Positions 18,514 to 27,339 of a stretch of DNA of 64,000 bases are shown in pieces. Below the pieces are notes generated by a model. It saw only the letters and a list, made by a program, of their open reading frames with translations, did not search any database and was not told the origin of the DNA. Within the stretch, counting starts at the first letter, position 1. Every line of letters begins with the position of its first letter. Source of the stretch: Blautia argi (GTDB taxonomy: Bacteria > Bacillota > Clostridia > Lachnospirales > Lachnospiraceae); contig NZ_CP030280.1 of the NCBI RefSeq assembly GCF_003287895.1, forward strand, positions 164,001-228,000, written 5' to 3'. Made by a program: the position numbers and the translations under genes.

Positions 18514-19284
18514 ATGGAAAATAAGAAAAATTCAACTCCTTTGTTATTGACTGGAACGATTGATTCCAGTGTTTATAATAATACAGGAAATATTATTCAA
18601 AATGTAGCAGAGAGATTAAATCAATATGAATCACCTATTGAAAAATATATTAGTTCAACACCTTTTGATATAATCGTGTTTATAGAAAATTCTGGATATG
18701 CATTTGATGAGTTAAAATATAAAAAGTTAGCTAAAATTTATGGTAAAGAGTTTGAGTTTATACCAGGGAAAATTTGCAAAGATGAAATATTAGCACATGG
18801 GAAAAGTTTTGGAGATGCTTATCTTATTGCTGAAGCACTTGAAAAGAGTAGTTTGTTAGCCAATGTGGAATTTTTTTATAAAATATCAGGTAGAATATAT
18901 TTAAAAAATGCAAAAAGTATTTTAAGAACTAAGAATAAATATAGAAATGAATTTATTATGTATCAAGGAAAGAAATGGTGTTTCACTAATATCTTTAAAG
19001 CAAACAAAGAAGATTATTTATCGGTATTAAATGATGTATATTTAGATTGTGATGAAATTTCCGTAAATGACATTGAAATTTCATTTTTTAACAGACTTTG
19101 TACATCGGATATTTCAATGGGTTCATTCTATACATATCCGTATTTTGAAGGGAAAATGGGTGCAACTGGAGAGAATTATAGTGGTCGATTAGTAGAAAGG
19201 ATAATACGTAATATAATGGCCAGACTACATTTTTTTACGAAAGATTCTTTGACTTCAAAATTATTAGCAAAAATAATACATTAG
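18514..19284 (+). CDS. Hypothetical protein, polysaccharide cluster; glycosyltransferase-like pattern
   Basis: A 256-residue soluble protein I do not firmly recognise. It starts with MENKKNSTPLLLTGTIDSSV, has FDIIVFIENSGYAF, the phrase FYKISGRIYLKNA near residue 125 and DVYLDCDEISVNDIEISFFN. The KISGR phrase recurs in uncharacterised capsule-cluster proteins that may be GT-A transferases, but no convincing DXD is visible. Position between a GT2 and an acyltransferase supports a role in sugar transfer or modification. Its base composition matches the rest of the cluster. Confidence 0.5.
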   Translation: MENKKNSTPLLLTGTIDSSVYNNTGNIIQNVAERLNQYESPIEKYISSTPFDIIVFIENSGYAFDELKYKKLAKIYGKEFEFIPGKICKDEILAHGKSFGDAYLIAEALEKSSLLANVEFFYKISGRIYLKNAKSILRTKNKYRNEFIMYQGKKWCFTNIFKANKEDYLSVLNDVYLDCDEISVNDIEISFFNRLCTSDISMGSFYTYPYFEGKMGATGENYSGRLVERIIRNIMARLHFFTKDSLTSKLLAKIIH

Positions 19285-19365
19285 TTTTTCAAAATGAATT
19301 CCATTAATAGAAGATTATAAAAAACAGAATAGATATCTAAAAATAAATTTGAGTGTATGGAGAAA

Positions 19366-20393
19366 ATGAAATTAAATAGAAATGAAACAAAACGCTTACA
19401 AGGAATCGCAATCCTATTTATGCTGGGACTTCACTTATTCAATAGAAGTGATATTGCTGATTTCTATGATGTAAATTTATACTTAGGGGGGGGGTGCCTC
19501 TTTTAACCCACATATCCTACATATTTGATGCCTGTGTTCCTATTTATCTTTTTTGCAGTGGATATGGTCTGTACAGAAGTGAGGAATCAGGCAGCAGCAT
19601 GAAGAAGAGAGTTCAGAGAATTTTGAAATTGTTGATTCGTTTCTGGATTATCATGATTCTTACCTGTTGCGTAGGATATGCTCTTGGAATGAAGGAGAGA
19701 TTTCCGGGAAGCCTTTTGAATTTTATTTTGAATGTATGTCTGATTAAAAACAGCTATGTGGGAGCATTCTGGTTTGTACAGACCTATACTATATTGGCGT
19801 TGTTATCCGGGGGTATCTTTAAATGGATTAGAAAGTATTCCTATTGGATTATCTTGCCAATTTCCTTTGTACTTTATATTAGCGCATTTGGAATGGAATA
19901 TTTAGTTTTGGGACGAATTGACATGGAAGTATTAGGACTTCTGTTAAATGCCCTGATGCTTTTCTTACGTTCACAGTTTTCCTTTGTGGTGGGAATGATT
20001 TTGGCAAAAGAAGATATACTGGAACATTGTAAATTCTTATCAAAAATCAGAAAGAATCCGATATTGCCGTGGCTATTTTTGATACTTATAATTATAGTGA
20101 GAGCAAATTTACGCCATATGATATTTGCACCGTTTTCTGCATTTGCGTTAATTGTGTTGTTTGGAACGTATCATTGGGGAAAAGCCGGAGAAAAAACACT
20201 GTTGTTCTTTGGTAAACATTCCACCAACATGTGGCTGACACACATGCAGTTTTATATGATATTTACGCCCACTTTAGTATTTGCCTCAAGAAATGTGTTT
20301 GTGATTATGTTGACTCTTGTGGGGCTGTCATTGGCAGCGTCTTATGTGGTAGACTGGATTTATACTATACTGCAAAAGAAAATACCAATCTGA
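19366..20393 (+). pseudogene. Membrane acyltransferase, frameshifted at a G9 tract (probable phase-variable OFF state)
   Basis: ATG 19366 opens a frame reading MKLNRNETKRLQGIAILFML, the standard N-terminus of an acyltransferase-3 or fucose-4-O-acetylase-like protein. It runs into nine G at 19486-19494 and stops 9 bp later (TAA at 19504). The rest of the protein continues in the -1 frame from 19494: VPLLTHISYIFDACVPIYLF, the Arg-rich loop, and FGKHSTNMWLTHMQFYMIF near the end. Inserting one G, or deleting two, restores a protein of about 342 residues. Either the gene is in an OFF phase or the base count is wrong in the assembly. It would acylate the polysaccharide, like the paralogous gene at 16325. 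Confidence 0.8.
19486..19494 (+). repeat. G9 homopolymer at acyltransferase frameshift
   Basis: Nine consecutive G located exactly where the two halves of one acyltransferase lie in different frames. Ten G (or seven) would join MKLNRNETK to the downstream frame through Gly codons. This is the expected form of a slipped-strand contingency tract. Confidence 0.85.
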
Positions 20394-20431
20394 TTTTAGG
20401 TGTTAAAACAAATTAAGAGGGAGAATTACGC

Positions 20432-21025
20432 ATGAATGAGTTATGGGCGAATTTTTTGGGATATTTATCGCTATATAGAAGTTATATTATTCCGGTTTTC
20501 GTATTGGGAATTTTCCTCACAGCCATAGTTTGGGTTTTGATGAAAAAACGCAGTACAAAGTATACAGAAAATCCTTTCAGAACTTTATTTTGCAGCTGTG
20601 TTCTTTCTCTTTCTGTTGCAGTAATTATAATTATGACACTTTATGGGCGGACTCAGGGAACAGAGTTCGCCTTTCGCCTTCGCTTGTTTGGTTCGTATAT
20701 AGAAGCCTTTGGCAATAAGAACATAGAGATTCTGCTTCAAATTATTATGAATATCGTGATGTTTGTTCCTGTTGGTCTTTTTTTGCCCTGTTGCTTTCAG
20801 AAGTTTGAGAAAAATCGTTTTGTACTTTTGGGGGCGTTAATTTTATCAGGAACTATTGAACTAATCCAGGGCATAACAAAAATAGGAATGTTTGAGTTTG
20901 ATGATATTCTGGGAAATGTACTGGGGGCAGAGATTGGATTTGGGATTTATTGGATATTGAGCAGAAGTTTCAGGAAGGTAAAATTGGGAAGAAGAGGAAA
21001 CTCAAATGAGAAAAATAAAAGTTGA
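20432..21025 (+). CDS. VanZ-like family membrane protein
   Basis: A 197-residue membrane protein with five hydrophobic segments. The C-terminal half contains NIVMFVPVGLFLPCCF, SGTIELIQGI and FEFDDILGNVLGAEIGFGIY, which together define the VanZ-like family. Function of the family is poorly known; it was named for low-level teicoplanin resistance and other members sit beside cell-envelope genes. It starts 38 bp after the acyltransferase with a GAGGGAGAA ribosome-binding site, and is the last gene of the polysaccharide cluster or the first of the flanking core. Confidence 0.82.
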   Translation: MNELWANFLGYLSLYRSYIIPVFVLGIFLTAIVWVLMKKRSTKYTENPFRTLFCSCVLSLSVAVIIIMTLYGRTQGTEFAFRLRLFGSYIEAFGNKNIEILLQIIMNIVMFVPVGLFLPCCFQKFEKNRFVLLGALILSGTIELIQGITKIGMFEFDDILGNVLGAEIGFGIYWILSRSFRKVKLGRRGNSNEKNKS

Positions 21026-21027
21026 AC

Positions 21028-21143
21028 GAAAATACCGGTATTTTAAAGGGGGATTATATAAGACCGTATGAAATGTTTGCTTCAGAGGTAGACCATGAGA
21101 ATACACAATTTCTCAGATTTTGATGTCCGGTCTTATCATATCT
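21028..21143. other. Intergenic inverted repeats after VanZ gene
   Basis: A perfect palindrome AAAATACCGGTATTTT lies a few bases after the VanZ-like stop. Further on, ATATAAGACCG near 21054 pairs with CGGTCTTAT near 21131. Both could fold in RNA and may end or stabilise the cluster transcript. No gene is evident before the tRNA promoter. Confidence 0.4.
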
Positions 21144-21209
21144 GGAACATGCAAAAACAGAGGAAATTTTACGGATTTCAAAAAAATCAAAAAAAATTTA
21201 AAAAAGGGC

Positions 21210-21238
21210 TTGCATTTTGTGAAAGAATCGTATATAAT
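21210..21238 (+). promoter_or_regulatory. Sigma-70-type promoter for tRNA-Gln
   Basis: TTGCAT at 21210-21215 and TATAAT at 21233-21238 are separated by exactly 17 bp. The tRNA begins 31 bp after the -10 hexamer, and an A-rich stretch precedes the -35. Confidence 0.8.
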
Positions 21239-21269
21239 ACATTTTGTTGTGAGGCACAACACAAAACAA

Positions 21270-21341
21270 TGGGCTATCGCCAAACGGTAAGGCAACGGAC
21301 TCTGACTCCGTCATTTCAAGGTTCGAATCCTTGTAGCCCAG
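21270..21341 (+). tRNA. tRNA-Gln (anticodon CTG)
   Basis: A complete 72-nt cloverleaf. The acceptor arm TGGGCTA pairs with TAGCCCA and is followed by discriminator G. The anticodon stem ACGGA/TCCGT encloses loop CTCTGAC with anticodon CTG, decoding CAG. The T arm is CAAGG-TTCGAAT-CCTTG. CCA is not encoded. A clear promoter precedes it and a hairpin with a T-run follows. Confidence 0.95.
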
Positions 21342-21348
21342 CTTTAAA

Positions 21349-21379
21349 TATCTCAGACAGAATGTCTGGGATATTTTTT
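21349..21379 (+). terminator. Terminator of tRNA-Gln
   Basis: TATCTCAGACA pairs with TGTCTGGGATA (one G-T pair) around a 3-nt loop and is followed by six T at 21374-21379. Confidence 0.85.
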
Positions 21380-21380
21380 A

Positions 21381-21503
21381 TTTCATAGGAAAATACGTCC
21401 TATGAAATAAAACGTTCCACGGGGATTGCACTGCGGCGGAATGGAAATATGTCGCTGATGCAACACGCCGCAGGCGGAGAATCTCGCTTGAAAGATTCTT
21501 TTT
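21381..21503. repeat. Three successive hairpins in one intergenic region
   Basis: Hairpin 1: TTTCATAGGA / TCCTATGAAA (21381-21407), 10 bp perfect. Hairpin 2: CTGCGGCG / CGCCGCAG (21431-21473), 8 bp perfect and unusually GC-rich. Hairpin 3: AGAATCT / AGATTCT followed by five T (21478-21503), terminator-like. Together they could be a small RNA, or a leader of the thioesterase gene that starts 46 bp later. They might also be a dispersed intergenic repeat; only one copy is in this window. Confidence 0.55.
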
Positions 21504-21549
21504 ATACAGAAAAATTGCTTTTTCTTTTAAATTAAAGGAGAATGAGAAA

Positions 21550-22254
21550 ATGAAATATTCTTTTGACAGCAGAGTCCGTTACAGCGAAATCGGGGAGGAC
21601 AGACACCTGACGCTGAATGGCATTATTAATTACTTTCAGGACTGCAGTACCTTTCATTCCGAATCCCTGGGTGTGGGTATGGACTTTCTGAGCAAAAAAA
21701 AACAGGCATGGGTACTGTCTGCCTGGCAGATTGTGGTTGAACGATACCCGGAACTGTGCGAAAATATAAAGGTATCAACCTGGGCTTATGATTTTAAACA
21801 TTTTCTGGGCAGCCGAAATTTTACCATGGAAGATGCTGAGGAGAATTTGCTTGCCTATGCCAATACATACTGGACTTTGCTGGATATGGAGAGCGGTCGT
21901 CCGGTTTCTATTGATGAAAGGCAGATTCAGGCGTACGGGAAAGAAGAAAGACTGAATATGGAGTATGCGCCGAGAAAAATCAAAAAGCCGGATACCTGTA
22001 AGGAATATCCATCCTTTACAGTAAGACCGCATCATCTGGATACCAATCACCATGTAAATAACGGACAGTATATTCTCATGGCACAGGAATATCTTCCACG
22101 GGATTTTAAGGTAAGGCAGATGCGGGCAGAATATAAAAATCAGGCTAAGCTGGGAGATCAGATGATTCCCAGAATGCATGAGGAGCAGGGGATTTATACG
22201 GTTGTACTGGATAGCCCTGCAGGGGATACTTATGCAATCGTTGAGTTAAAATAG
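21550..22254 (+). CDS. Acyl-ACP thioesterase
   Basis: A 234-residue double hot-dog protein of the bacterial FatA/FatB-like family (PF01643). The N-terminal hot dog has SRVRYSEIGEDRHLTLNGII and FHSESLGVG. The C-terminal part has HHLDTNHHVNNGQYI, with the Asn and His expected at the active site. It hydrolyses acyl-ACP to release fatty acids in the cytoplasm. ATG 21550 follows AAAGGAGAATG. Only 11 bp separate it from the CvfB-like gene. Confidence 0.88.
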   Translation: MKYSFDSRVRYSEIGEDRHLTLNGIINYFQDCSTFHSESLGVGMDFLSKKKQAWVLSAWQIVVERYPELCENIKVSTWAYDFKHFLGSRNFTMEDAEENLLAYANTYWTLLDMESGRPVSIDERQIQAYGKEERLNMEYAPRKIKKPDTCKEYPSFTVRPHHLDTNHHVNNGQYILMAQEYLPRDFKVRQMRAEYKNQAKLGDQMIPRMHEEQGIYTVVLDSPAGDTYAIVELK

Positions 22255-22265
22255 AGGAGAAAAGT

Positions 22266-23105
22266 ATGATAAAATTAGGAGTAAAGCAGGAACTGACAGT
22301 TGTAAAAATCGTGGATTTCGGTGTGTATCTGGGAGAGAGCCAGCAGGCAGAGGATAAGGATACAGTACTTTTGCCGGGAAAACAGGTACCGGAGGGCATC
22401 AAAAAGGGAGAAAAGCTTTCCGTATTTATTTACCGGGATTCTTCTGACCGTCTGATTGCCACAGTAAGAGTACCCAAAATTGCTCTGGGACAGATTGGAG
22501 TTTTAAAGGTAGCACAGACCAGCCGCATCGGTGCGTTTCTGGACTGGGGTCTGGAGAAAGATTTGTTTCTTCCCTATAAAGAACAGACGAAAAAGCTGCA
22601 TGAGGGAGAAGAGGTGCTGGTGGCGCTTTACATTGACAAGAGCAGCCGTCTGTGTGCCACAATGAAGGTATACCATTATCTGCAGACAGATTCTCCTTAT
22701 GCACAGGGAGATAACGTAACTGGTGTGGTATATGAAATCAGTGATAATTTCGGTGTGTTTGTAGCTGTGGATTACAAATATTCTGCGCTGATTCCAAAGC
22801 AGGAGGCACAGGGCAATTATAAGGTAGGCGATGAACTGAGTTGCAGAATCACAGCTGTAAGGGAAGACGGAAAGCTAACGCTCAGCGCAAAGCAAAAGGC
22901 GTACATTCAGCTTCATGAAGATGCAGAAAGCGTATACGAAATCATTCAGGAATTTGAAGGAGAGCTGCCCTTTGATGACAAGGCGGCCCCGGAGGTGATT
23001 CAAAGAGAGTTCGGACTGAGCAAAAATGCCTTTAAACGCGCAGTGGGACATCTTTTGAAGGAAAAGAAGATAGAGCTGAAAAACGGAAAAATTTATGCGT
23101 TGTAG
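22266..23105 (+). CDS. cvfB: CvfB-like S1 RNA-binding protein
   Basis: A 279-residue protein with tandem S1-like OB folds and a C-terminal winged helix, the layout of CvfB (conserved virulence factor B/YitL). The first repeat is VVKIVDFGVYLGE, the second GQIGVLKVAQTSRIGAFLDWGLEKDLFLPY, the third VYEISDNFGVFVAVDYKYSA. The winged helix near residues 220-279 contains EFGLSKNAFKRAVGHLLKE. It is a probable RNA-binding regulator. Probably cotranscribed with the thioesterase. Confidence 0.85.
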   Translation: MIKLGVKQELTVVKIVDFGVYLGESQQAEDKDTVLLPGKQVPEGIKKGEKLSVFIYRDSSDRLIATVRVPKIALGQIGVLKVAQTSRIGAFLDWGLEKDLFLPYKEQTKKLHEGEEVLVALYIDKSSRLCATMKVYHYLQTDSPYAQGDNVTGVVYEISDNFGVFVAVDYKYSALIPKQEAQGNYKVGDELSCRITAVREDGKLTLSAKQKAYIQLHEDAESVYEIIQEFEGELPFDDKAAPEVIQREFGLSKNAFKRAVGHLLKEKKIELKNGKIYAL

Positions 23106-23186
23106 GCTTTTCCAAAAGGAAAGAATATGCTATACTGAGAGCGTATTTGAAAATTGCTGATTTTATGTCCAGAAGGAGGAAAATAA

Positions 23187-23777
23187 GTGGACTCGATAGA
23201 TTATTATGACCGGTACGCAGTACCTTATTATGAAGAAACCGTGGATTTTGGCATGGAGGAACAGATTGCCCGTTTTGTTGAGCTTCTGCCGGAAAGTGCT
23301 GATGTCCTTGATTTAGGCTGCGGGTCAGGAAGAGATACAGTAAGTCTGGAGGAAGAAGGCTGTGTTGTGACTGCTATGGACGGCTCTGAAAAAATGTGTG
23401 AACTGGCCAGTATTCATACAGGAAAAGAGGTTCTTCATCTGAGAGTGGAGGATATGGAATTTGATGATGTGTTTGATGGAATCTGGGCATGTGCCATTTT
23501 GGGACATTTTCCGCCCCAGGAGGTAAAACCTGCCATGGAAAAGATTCTGAAAGCATTAAAAGAAGATGGAATTCTGTACTTCTCTGTCCGCAAAGGTGAC
23601 AGAAACGGCAGATACAACGGAAGGTATTTCTACGATTATGACAGAGAGGCACTCAATGACCTTTTGGATTCTTTTTCTAATATAAAAGTTTTAGATATCT
23701 GGAAGACTAGTGATGTAAGGACAGACAAGGATAATCGTTGGTTCAATGTCCTTCTTCGCAAGGAAAAGCAGGATTAA
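23187..23777 (+). CDS. Class I SAM-dependent methyltransferase
   Basis: A 196-residue methyltransferase starting at GTG 23187, with AAGGAGGA 6 bp upstream. Motif I is VLDLGCGSGRDT near residue 40, the acidic SAM-ribose contact is AMDGSEKMCELA, and WACAILGHFP is motif IV. The substrate is not identifiable. Its 3' end precedes dnaE by 16 bp. Confidence 0.82.
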   Translation: MDSIDYYDRYAVPYYEETVDFGMEEQIARFVELLPESADVLDLGCGSGRDTVSLEEEGCVVTAMDGSEKMCELASIHTGKEVLHLRVEDMEFDDVFDGIWACAILGHFPPQEVKPAMEKILKALKEDGILYFSVRKGDRNGRYNGRYFYDYDREALNDLLDSFSNIKVLDIWKTSDVRTDKDNRWFNVLLRKEKQD

Positions 23778-23793
23778 TCAAAGGAGAGATACA

Positions 23794-26700
23794 GTGGAAT
23801 TTGCTCATTTGCATGTACATACGGAATACAGTCTTTTGGACGGTTCCAATAAGATAAATGAATATGTAGCCAGAGTGAAGGAACTGGGAATGAACAGTGC
23901 GGCCATAACAGACCATGGAGTCATGTTTGGCTGCATTGATTTTTATAAGGCAGCAAAAGCCGCAGGCATTAAACCGATTCTGGGCTGTGAGGTGTATGTT
24001 GCGCCGGGTTCCCGCTTTGACAGAGAAACCGGTCATTCAGAAGACCGTTATTACCATTTGGTACTTCTGGCAGAGAACAATCAGGGGTATCAGAATCTGA
24101 TGAAAATTGTTTCAAAAGCATTTATTGATGGATTTTACTACAAGCCCCGTGTGGATTTGGCTCTTTTGGAAGAATATCATGAAGGAATTATTGCGTTAAG
24201 CGCATGTCTTGCAGGAGAAGTTGCAAAAAATATTACCAGAGGGCTGTATGGTGAGGCAAAAAAGGCTGCTCTTCGGTATGAGGAGATTTTTGGAAAGGGT
24301 AATTTCTTTCTGGAAATGCAGGACCACGGAATTCCTCAGCAGCAGACCGTGAATCAGCAGCTTCTTCGTATGCACCAGGAAACAGGCATTGATTTAGTTG
24401 TTACCAATGACGTACATTATACTTATGACACAGACGTGGAGGCACACGATATTCTCCTTTGCGTGCAGACCGGCAAACGGCTTCAGGACGAGGATCGTAT
24501 GCGGTATGAGGGTGGTCAGTATTATGTAAAATCCCCACAGGAAATGGCAGAGCTGTTTCCTTATATTCCAGAAGCCCTTGCAAATACCCAGAAAATTGCA
24601 GACAGGTGTGAGGTAGATATTGAGTTCGGAGTTACAAAGCTGCCGAAATTTGATGTGCCTGCGCCCTATACTTCCTGGGAATATTTAAACAAGCTGTGCT
24701 TTGAAGGGCTGGAGGAACGGTATGAGGGAGATTTGGAACCTCTAAAGGAACGTCTGAACTATGAGCTGGGCGTGATTCAGAAAATGGGATATGTGGATTA
24801 CTTCCTGATTGTCTGGGATTTCATTAAATTTGCCAGAGATCATGACATTATGGTAGGGCCGGGGCGTGGTTCCGCCGCGGGAAGTCTGGTTTCCTATACC
24901 CTGGGAATTACCAAGCTGGATCCCATTAAGTATGATTTGCTCTTTGAACGGTTTTTAAATCCGGAGCGTGTATCCATGCCGGATATTGATGTGGATTTCT
25001 GTTTTGAAAGACGGCAGGAAGTCATTGATTATGTGGTGCGAAAATACGGCAAGGACCGGGTGGTACAGATTGTAACCTTTGGTACTATGGCGGCAAGAGG
25101 TGTAATTCGGGACGTGGGGCGTGTTATGGATTTGCCCTACAGCCAGTGCGACTCTATTGCAAAGATGATACCAAAGGAGCTGAACATTACCATTGACCTG
25201 GCGCTGAAAATGAATCCGGAATTAAAAGAGCTGTATGACACAGATGAAACTGTGAGAAAACTCATTGACATGAGTAGGCGTCTGGAGGGATTGCCAAGGC
25301 ATACTTCCATGCATGCGGCCGGAGTCGTCATCAGTCAGAAATCTGTGGACGAATATGTGCCGCTGTCCAGAGCTTCAGATGGTTCTCTGGTAACTCAGTT
25401 TACCATGACAACGCTGGAGGAGCTGGGACTTCTGAAAATGGACTTCCTGGGGCTTCGCACTCTGACGGTGATTCAGAATGCAGTGAAACTGGCAGAGGAA
25501 ACCAAGGGAATTAAGCTGGATATTGATAAGATTGATTATGATGATAAAAAGGTATACGCCATGTTGGGCGCCGGAAAGACAGATGGTGTATTTCAGGTGG
25601 AAAGCAGCGGTATGACCAGTTTCATGAAAGAATTAAAGCCTCAGAATCTGGAGGACGTGATTGCGGGAATTGCTTTGTACCGTCCGGGTCCCATGGACTT
25701 TATTCCGCAGTATATTAAAGGAAAGAACAATGCCCAGAGTATTACCTATGACTGCCCGGAATTAGAACCGATTTTGAAAGCTACCTATGGCTGTATTGTG
25801 TATCAGGAACAGGTTATGCAGATCGTGCAGACCCTGGGAGGTTATACGCTGGGGCGAAGCGACCTTCTGCGCCGTGCCATGAGTAAAAAGAAGGCTGCGG
25901 TTATGGAAAAGGAACGGCAGAGTTTTGTATACGGAAATGAGGAGGAAGGTGTTCCCGGCTGTATCAGAAACGGGATTTCTGAGGAAATTGGAAATAAAAT
26001 TTACGATGAAATGATAGATTTTGCAAAATACGCTTTTAATAAATCTCATGCAGCCGCTTATGCTGTGGTTTCCTATCAGACAGCATACCTGAAATATTAC
26101 TTTCCGGTAGAATTTATGGCGGCAATTATGACTTCTGTGATTGATAACCCTACAAAGGTGGCAGAATATATATTGTCCAGCCGTAAAATGAATATTGCAA
26201 TTCTGCCCCCGGATATTAATAAAGGAAACAGCGAGTTTTCTGTAGATAACGGTGCAATCCGTTATGGGCTTTCTGCCATTAAGGGAGTAGGACGCTCTGT
26301 GATTGAGTCCATTGTAAAGGAACGCACAGAACATGGAATCTTCAAAAATCTGCAGGATTTTATTGAGCGCATGGCAGGGAAGGAAGTCAACAAAAAGGTT
26401 ATTGAGAACTTTATTAAGGCAGGGGCTTTTGATGAGTTACCGGGAAACAGAAGACAGAAGATGATGGTCTATGCACAGATTCTGGACGCAGTGGCACAGG
26501 AAAAGAAAAACGTCATGGCAGGCCAGATGAGTCTTTTTGACCTGGTTCCTGAGGAGGAAAAGGCTGCCTATGAAATTCACATGCCGAAGGTAGAGGAATA
26601 TCCCAAGGAAGCAAAGCTGGCCTTTGAGAAAGAGGTTCTGGGTATTTATGTAAGCGGCCACCCTTTAGAGGCATATGAGGAAAAGTGGAGAAAAAATATT

Positions 26701-27276
26701 TCCGCAGTGACCGCAGATTTCCAGCCGGACGAAGAAACGGGAAATCCCAGAGTGACAGACGGTGCAAAGGCGATTGTAGGCGGTATGATTACAGCGAAAA
26801 CCATTAAATATACCAAGACGAATAAGGTTATGGCATTTCTCACTCTGGAGGATCTGGTAGGAACCGTAGAGGTTGTGGTATTTCCACGGGATTATGAAAA
26901 GAACGTACAGTTTATGAATGTGGACGACAAGGTATTTATTCAGGGAAGAGTAGCTGCAGAGGATGAGAAGGCCAGCAAGCTTATCTGCGAAAAAATGGTT
27001 TCTTTTGATGAGGTGCCAAGAGAGCTTTGGCTGCAGTTTGCAGACAAGGATGCATTTCTTGCCAGGGAGCAGGAGGTGTATGATGTACTTCGGGATTCTG
27101 ACGGTCAGGATCAGGTAGTTGTGTACATCAAATCTCCAAAAGCGGTAAAACGTCTGGGAAACGCCAGAACTGTGAAAATCAATGAGAATTTATTGAACAG
27201 ACTGTACGAAAAGTATGGGAAAGACAACGTAAAAGTTGTAGAAAAGAGTATTGAAAAACTGGGGAAAATGCATTAA
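23794..27276 (+). CDS. dnaE: DNA polymerase III alpha subunit
   Basis: A 1160-residue replicative polymerase of the DnaE1 length. I start it at GTG 23794, which follows AAAGGAGAG and gives the canonical EFAHLHVHTEYSLLDG PHP start; a longer frame to 23746 overlaps the previous gene. The palm carries GPGRGSAAGSLVSY and the catalytic PDIDVDFCFERR. YRPGPMDFIPQYI, CIVYQEQVMQI and FNKSHAAAYAVVSY follow, then an OB fold near residues 990-1070 (IVGGMITAKTIKYTKTNKVM). The PHP domain retains its histidines. It synthesises DNA at the replication fork. Confidence 0.96.
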   Translation: MEFAHLHVHTEYSLLDGSNKINEYVARVKELGMNSAAITDHGVMFGCIDFYKAAKAAGIKPILGCEVYVAPGSRFDRETGHSEDRYYHLVLLAENNQGYQNLMKIVSKAFIDGFYYKPRVDLALLEEYHEGIIALSACLAGEVAKNITRGLYGEAKKAALRYEEIFGKGNFFLEMQDHGIPQQQTVNQQLLRMHQETGIDLVVTNDVHYTYDTDVEAHDILLCVQTGKRLQDEDRMRYEGGQYYVKSPQEMAELFPYIPEALANTQKIADRCEVDIEFGVTKLPKFDVPAPYTSWEYLNKLCFEGLEERYEGDLEPLKERLNYELGVIQKMGYVDYFLIVWDFIKFARDHDIMVGPGRGSAAGSLVSYTLGITKLDPIKYDLLFERFLNPERVSMPDIDVDFCFERRQEVIDYVVRKYGKDRVVQIVTFGTMAARGVIRDVGRVMDLPYSQCDSIAKMIPKELNITIDLALKMNPELKELYDTDETVRKLIDMSRRLEGLPRHTSMHAAGVVISQKSVDEYVPLSRASDGSLVTQFTMTTLEELGLLKMDFLGLRTLTVIQNAVKLAEETKGIKLDIDKIDYDDKKVYAMLGAGKTDGVFQVESSGMTSFMKELKPQNLEDVIAGIALYRPGPMDFIPQYIKGKNNAQSITYDCPELEPILKATYGCIVYQEQVMQIVQTLGGYTLGRSDLLRRAMSKKKAAVMEKERQSFVYGNEEEGVPGCIRNGISEEIGNKIYDEMIDFAKYAFNKSHAAAYAVVSYQTAYLKYYFPVEFMAAIMTSVIDNPTKVAEYILSSRKMNIAILPPDINKGNSEFSVDNGAIRYGLSAIKGVGRSVIESIVKERTEHGIFKNLQDFIERMAGKEVNKKVIENFIKAGAFDELPGNRRQKMMVYAQILDAVAQEKKNVMAGQMSLFDLVPEEEKAAYEIHMPKVEEYPKEAKLAFEKEVLGIYVSGHPLEAYEEKWRKNISAVTADFQPDEETGNPRVTDGAKAIVGGMITAKTIKYTKTNKVMAFLTLEDLVGTVEVVVFPRDYEKNVQFMNVDDKVFIQGRVAAEDEKASKLICEKMVSFDEVPRELWLQFADKDAFLAREQEVYDVLRDSDGQDQVVVYIKSPKAVKRLGNARTVKINENLLNRLYEKYGKDNVKVVEKSIEKLGKMH

Positions 27277-27339
27277 AATAAGATTCGATTGGATAGATAA
27301 ACGAAAATAAGAAAACTGCCAGCGAGATGGAGGAGAAAG

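Noticed and set aside
25762..26334. 190-codon minus-strand frame inside dnaE
   Set aside because: Shadow of dnaE; no start signals.
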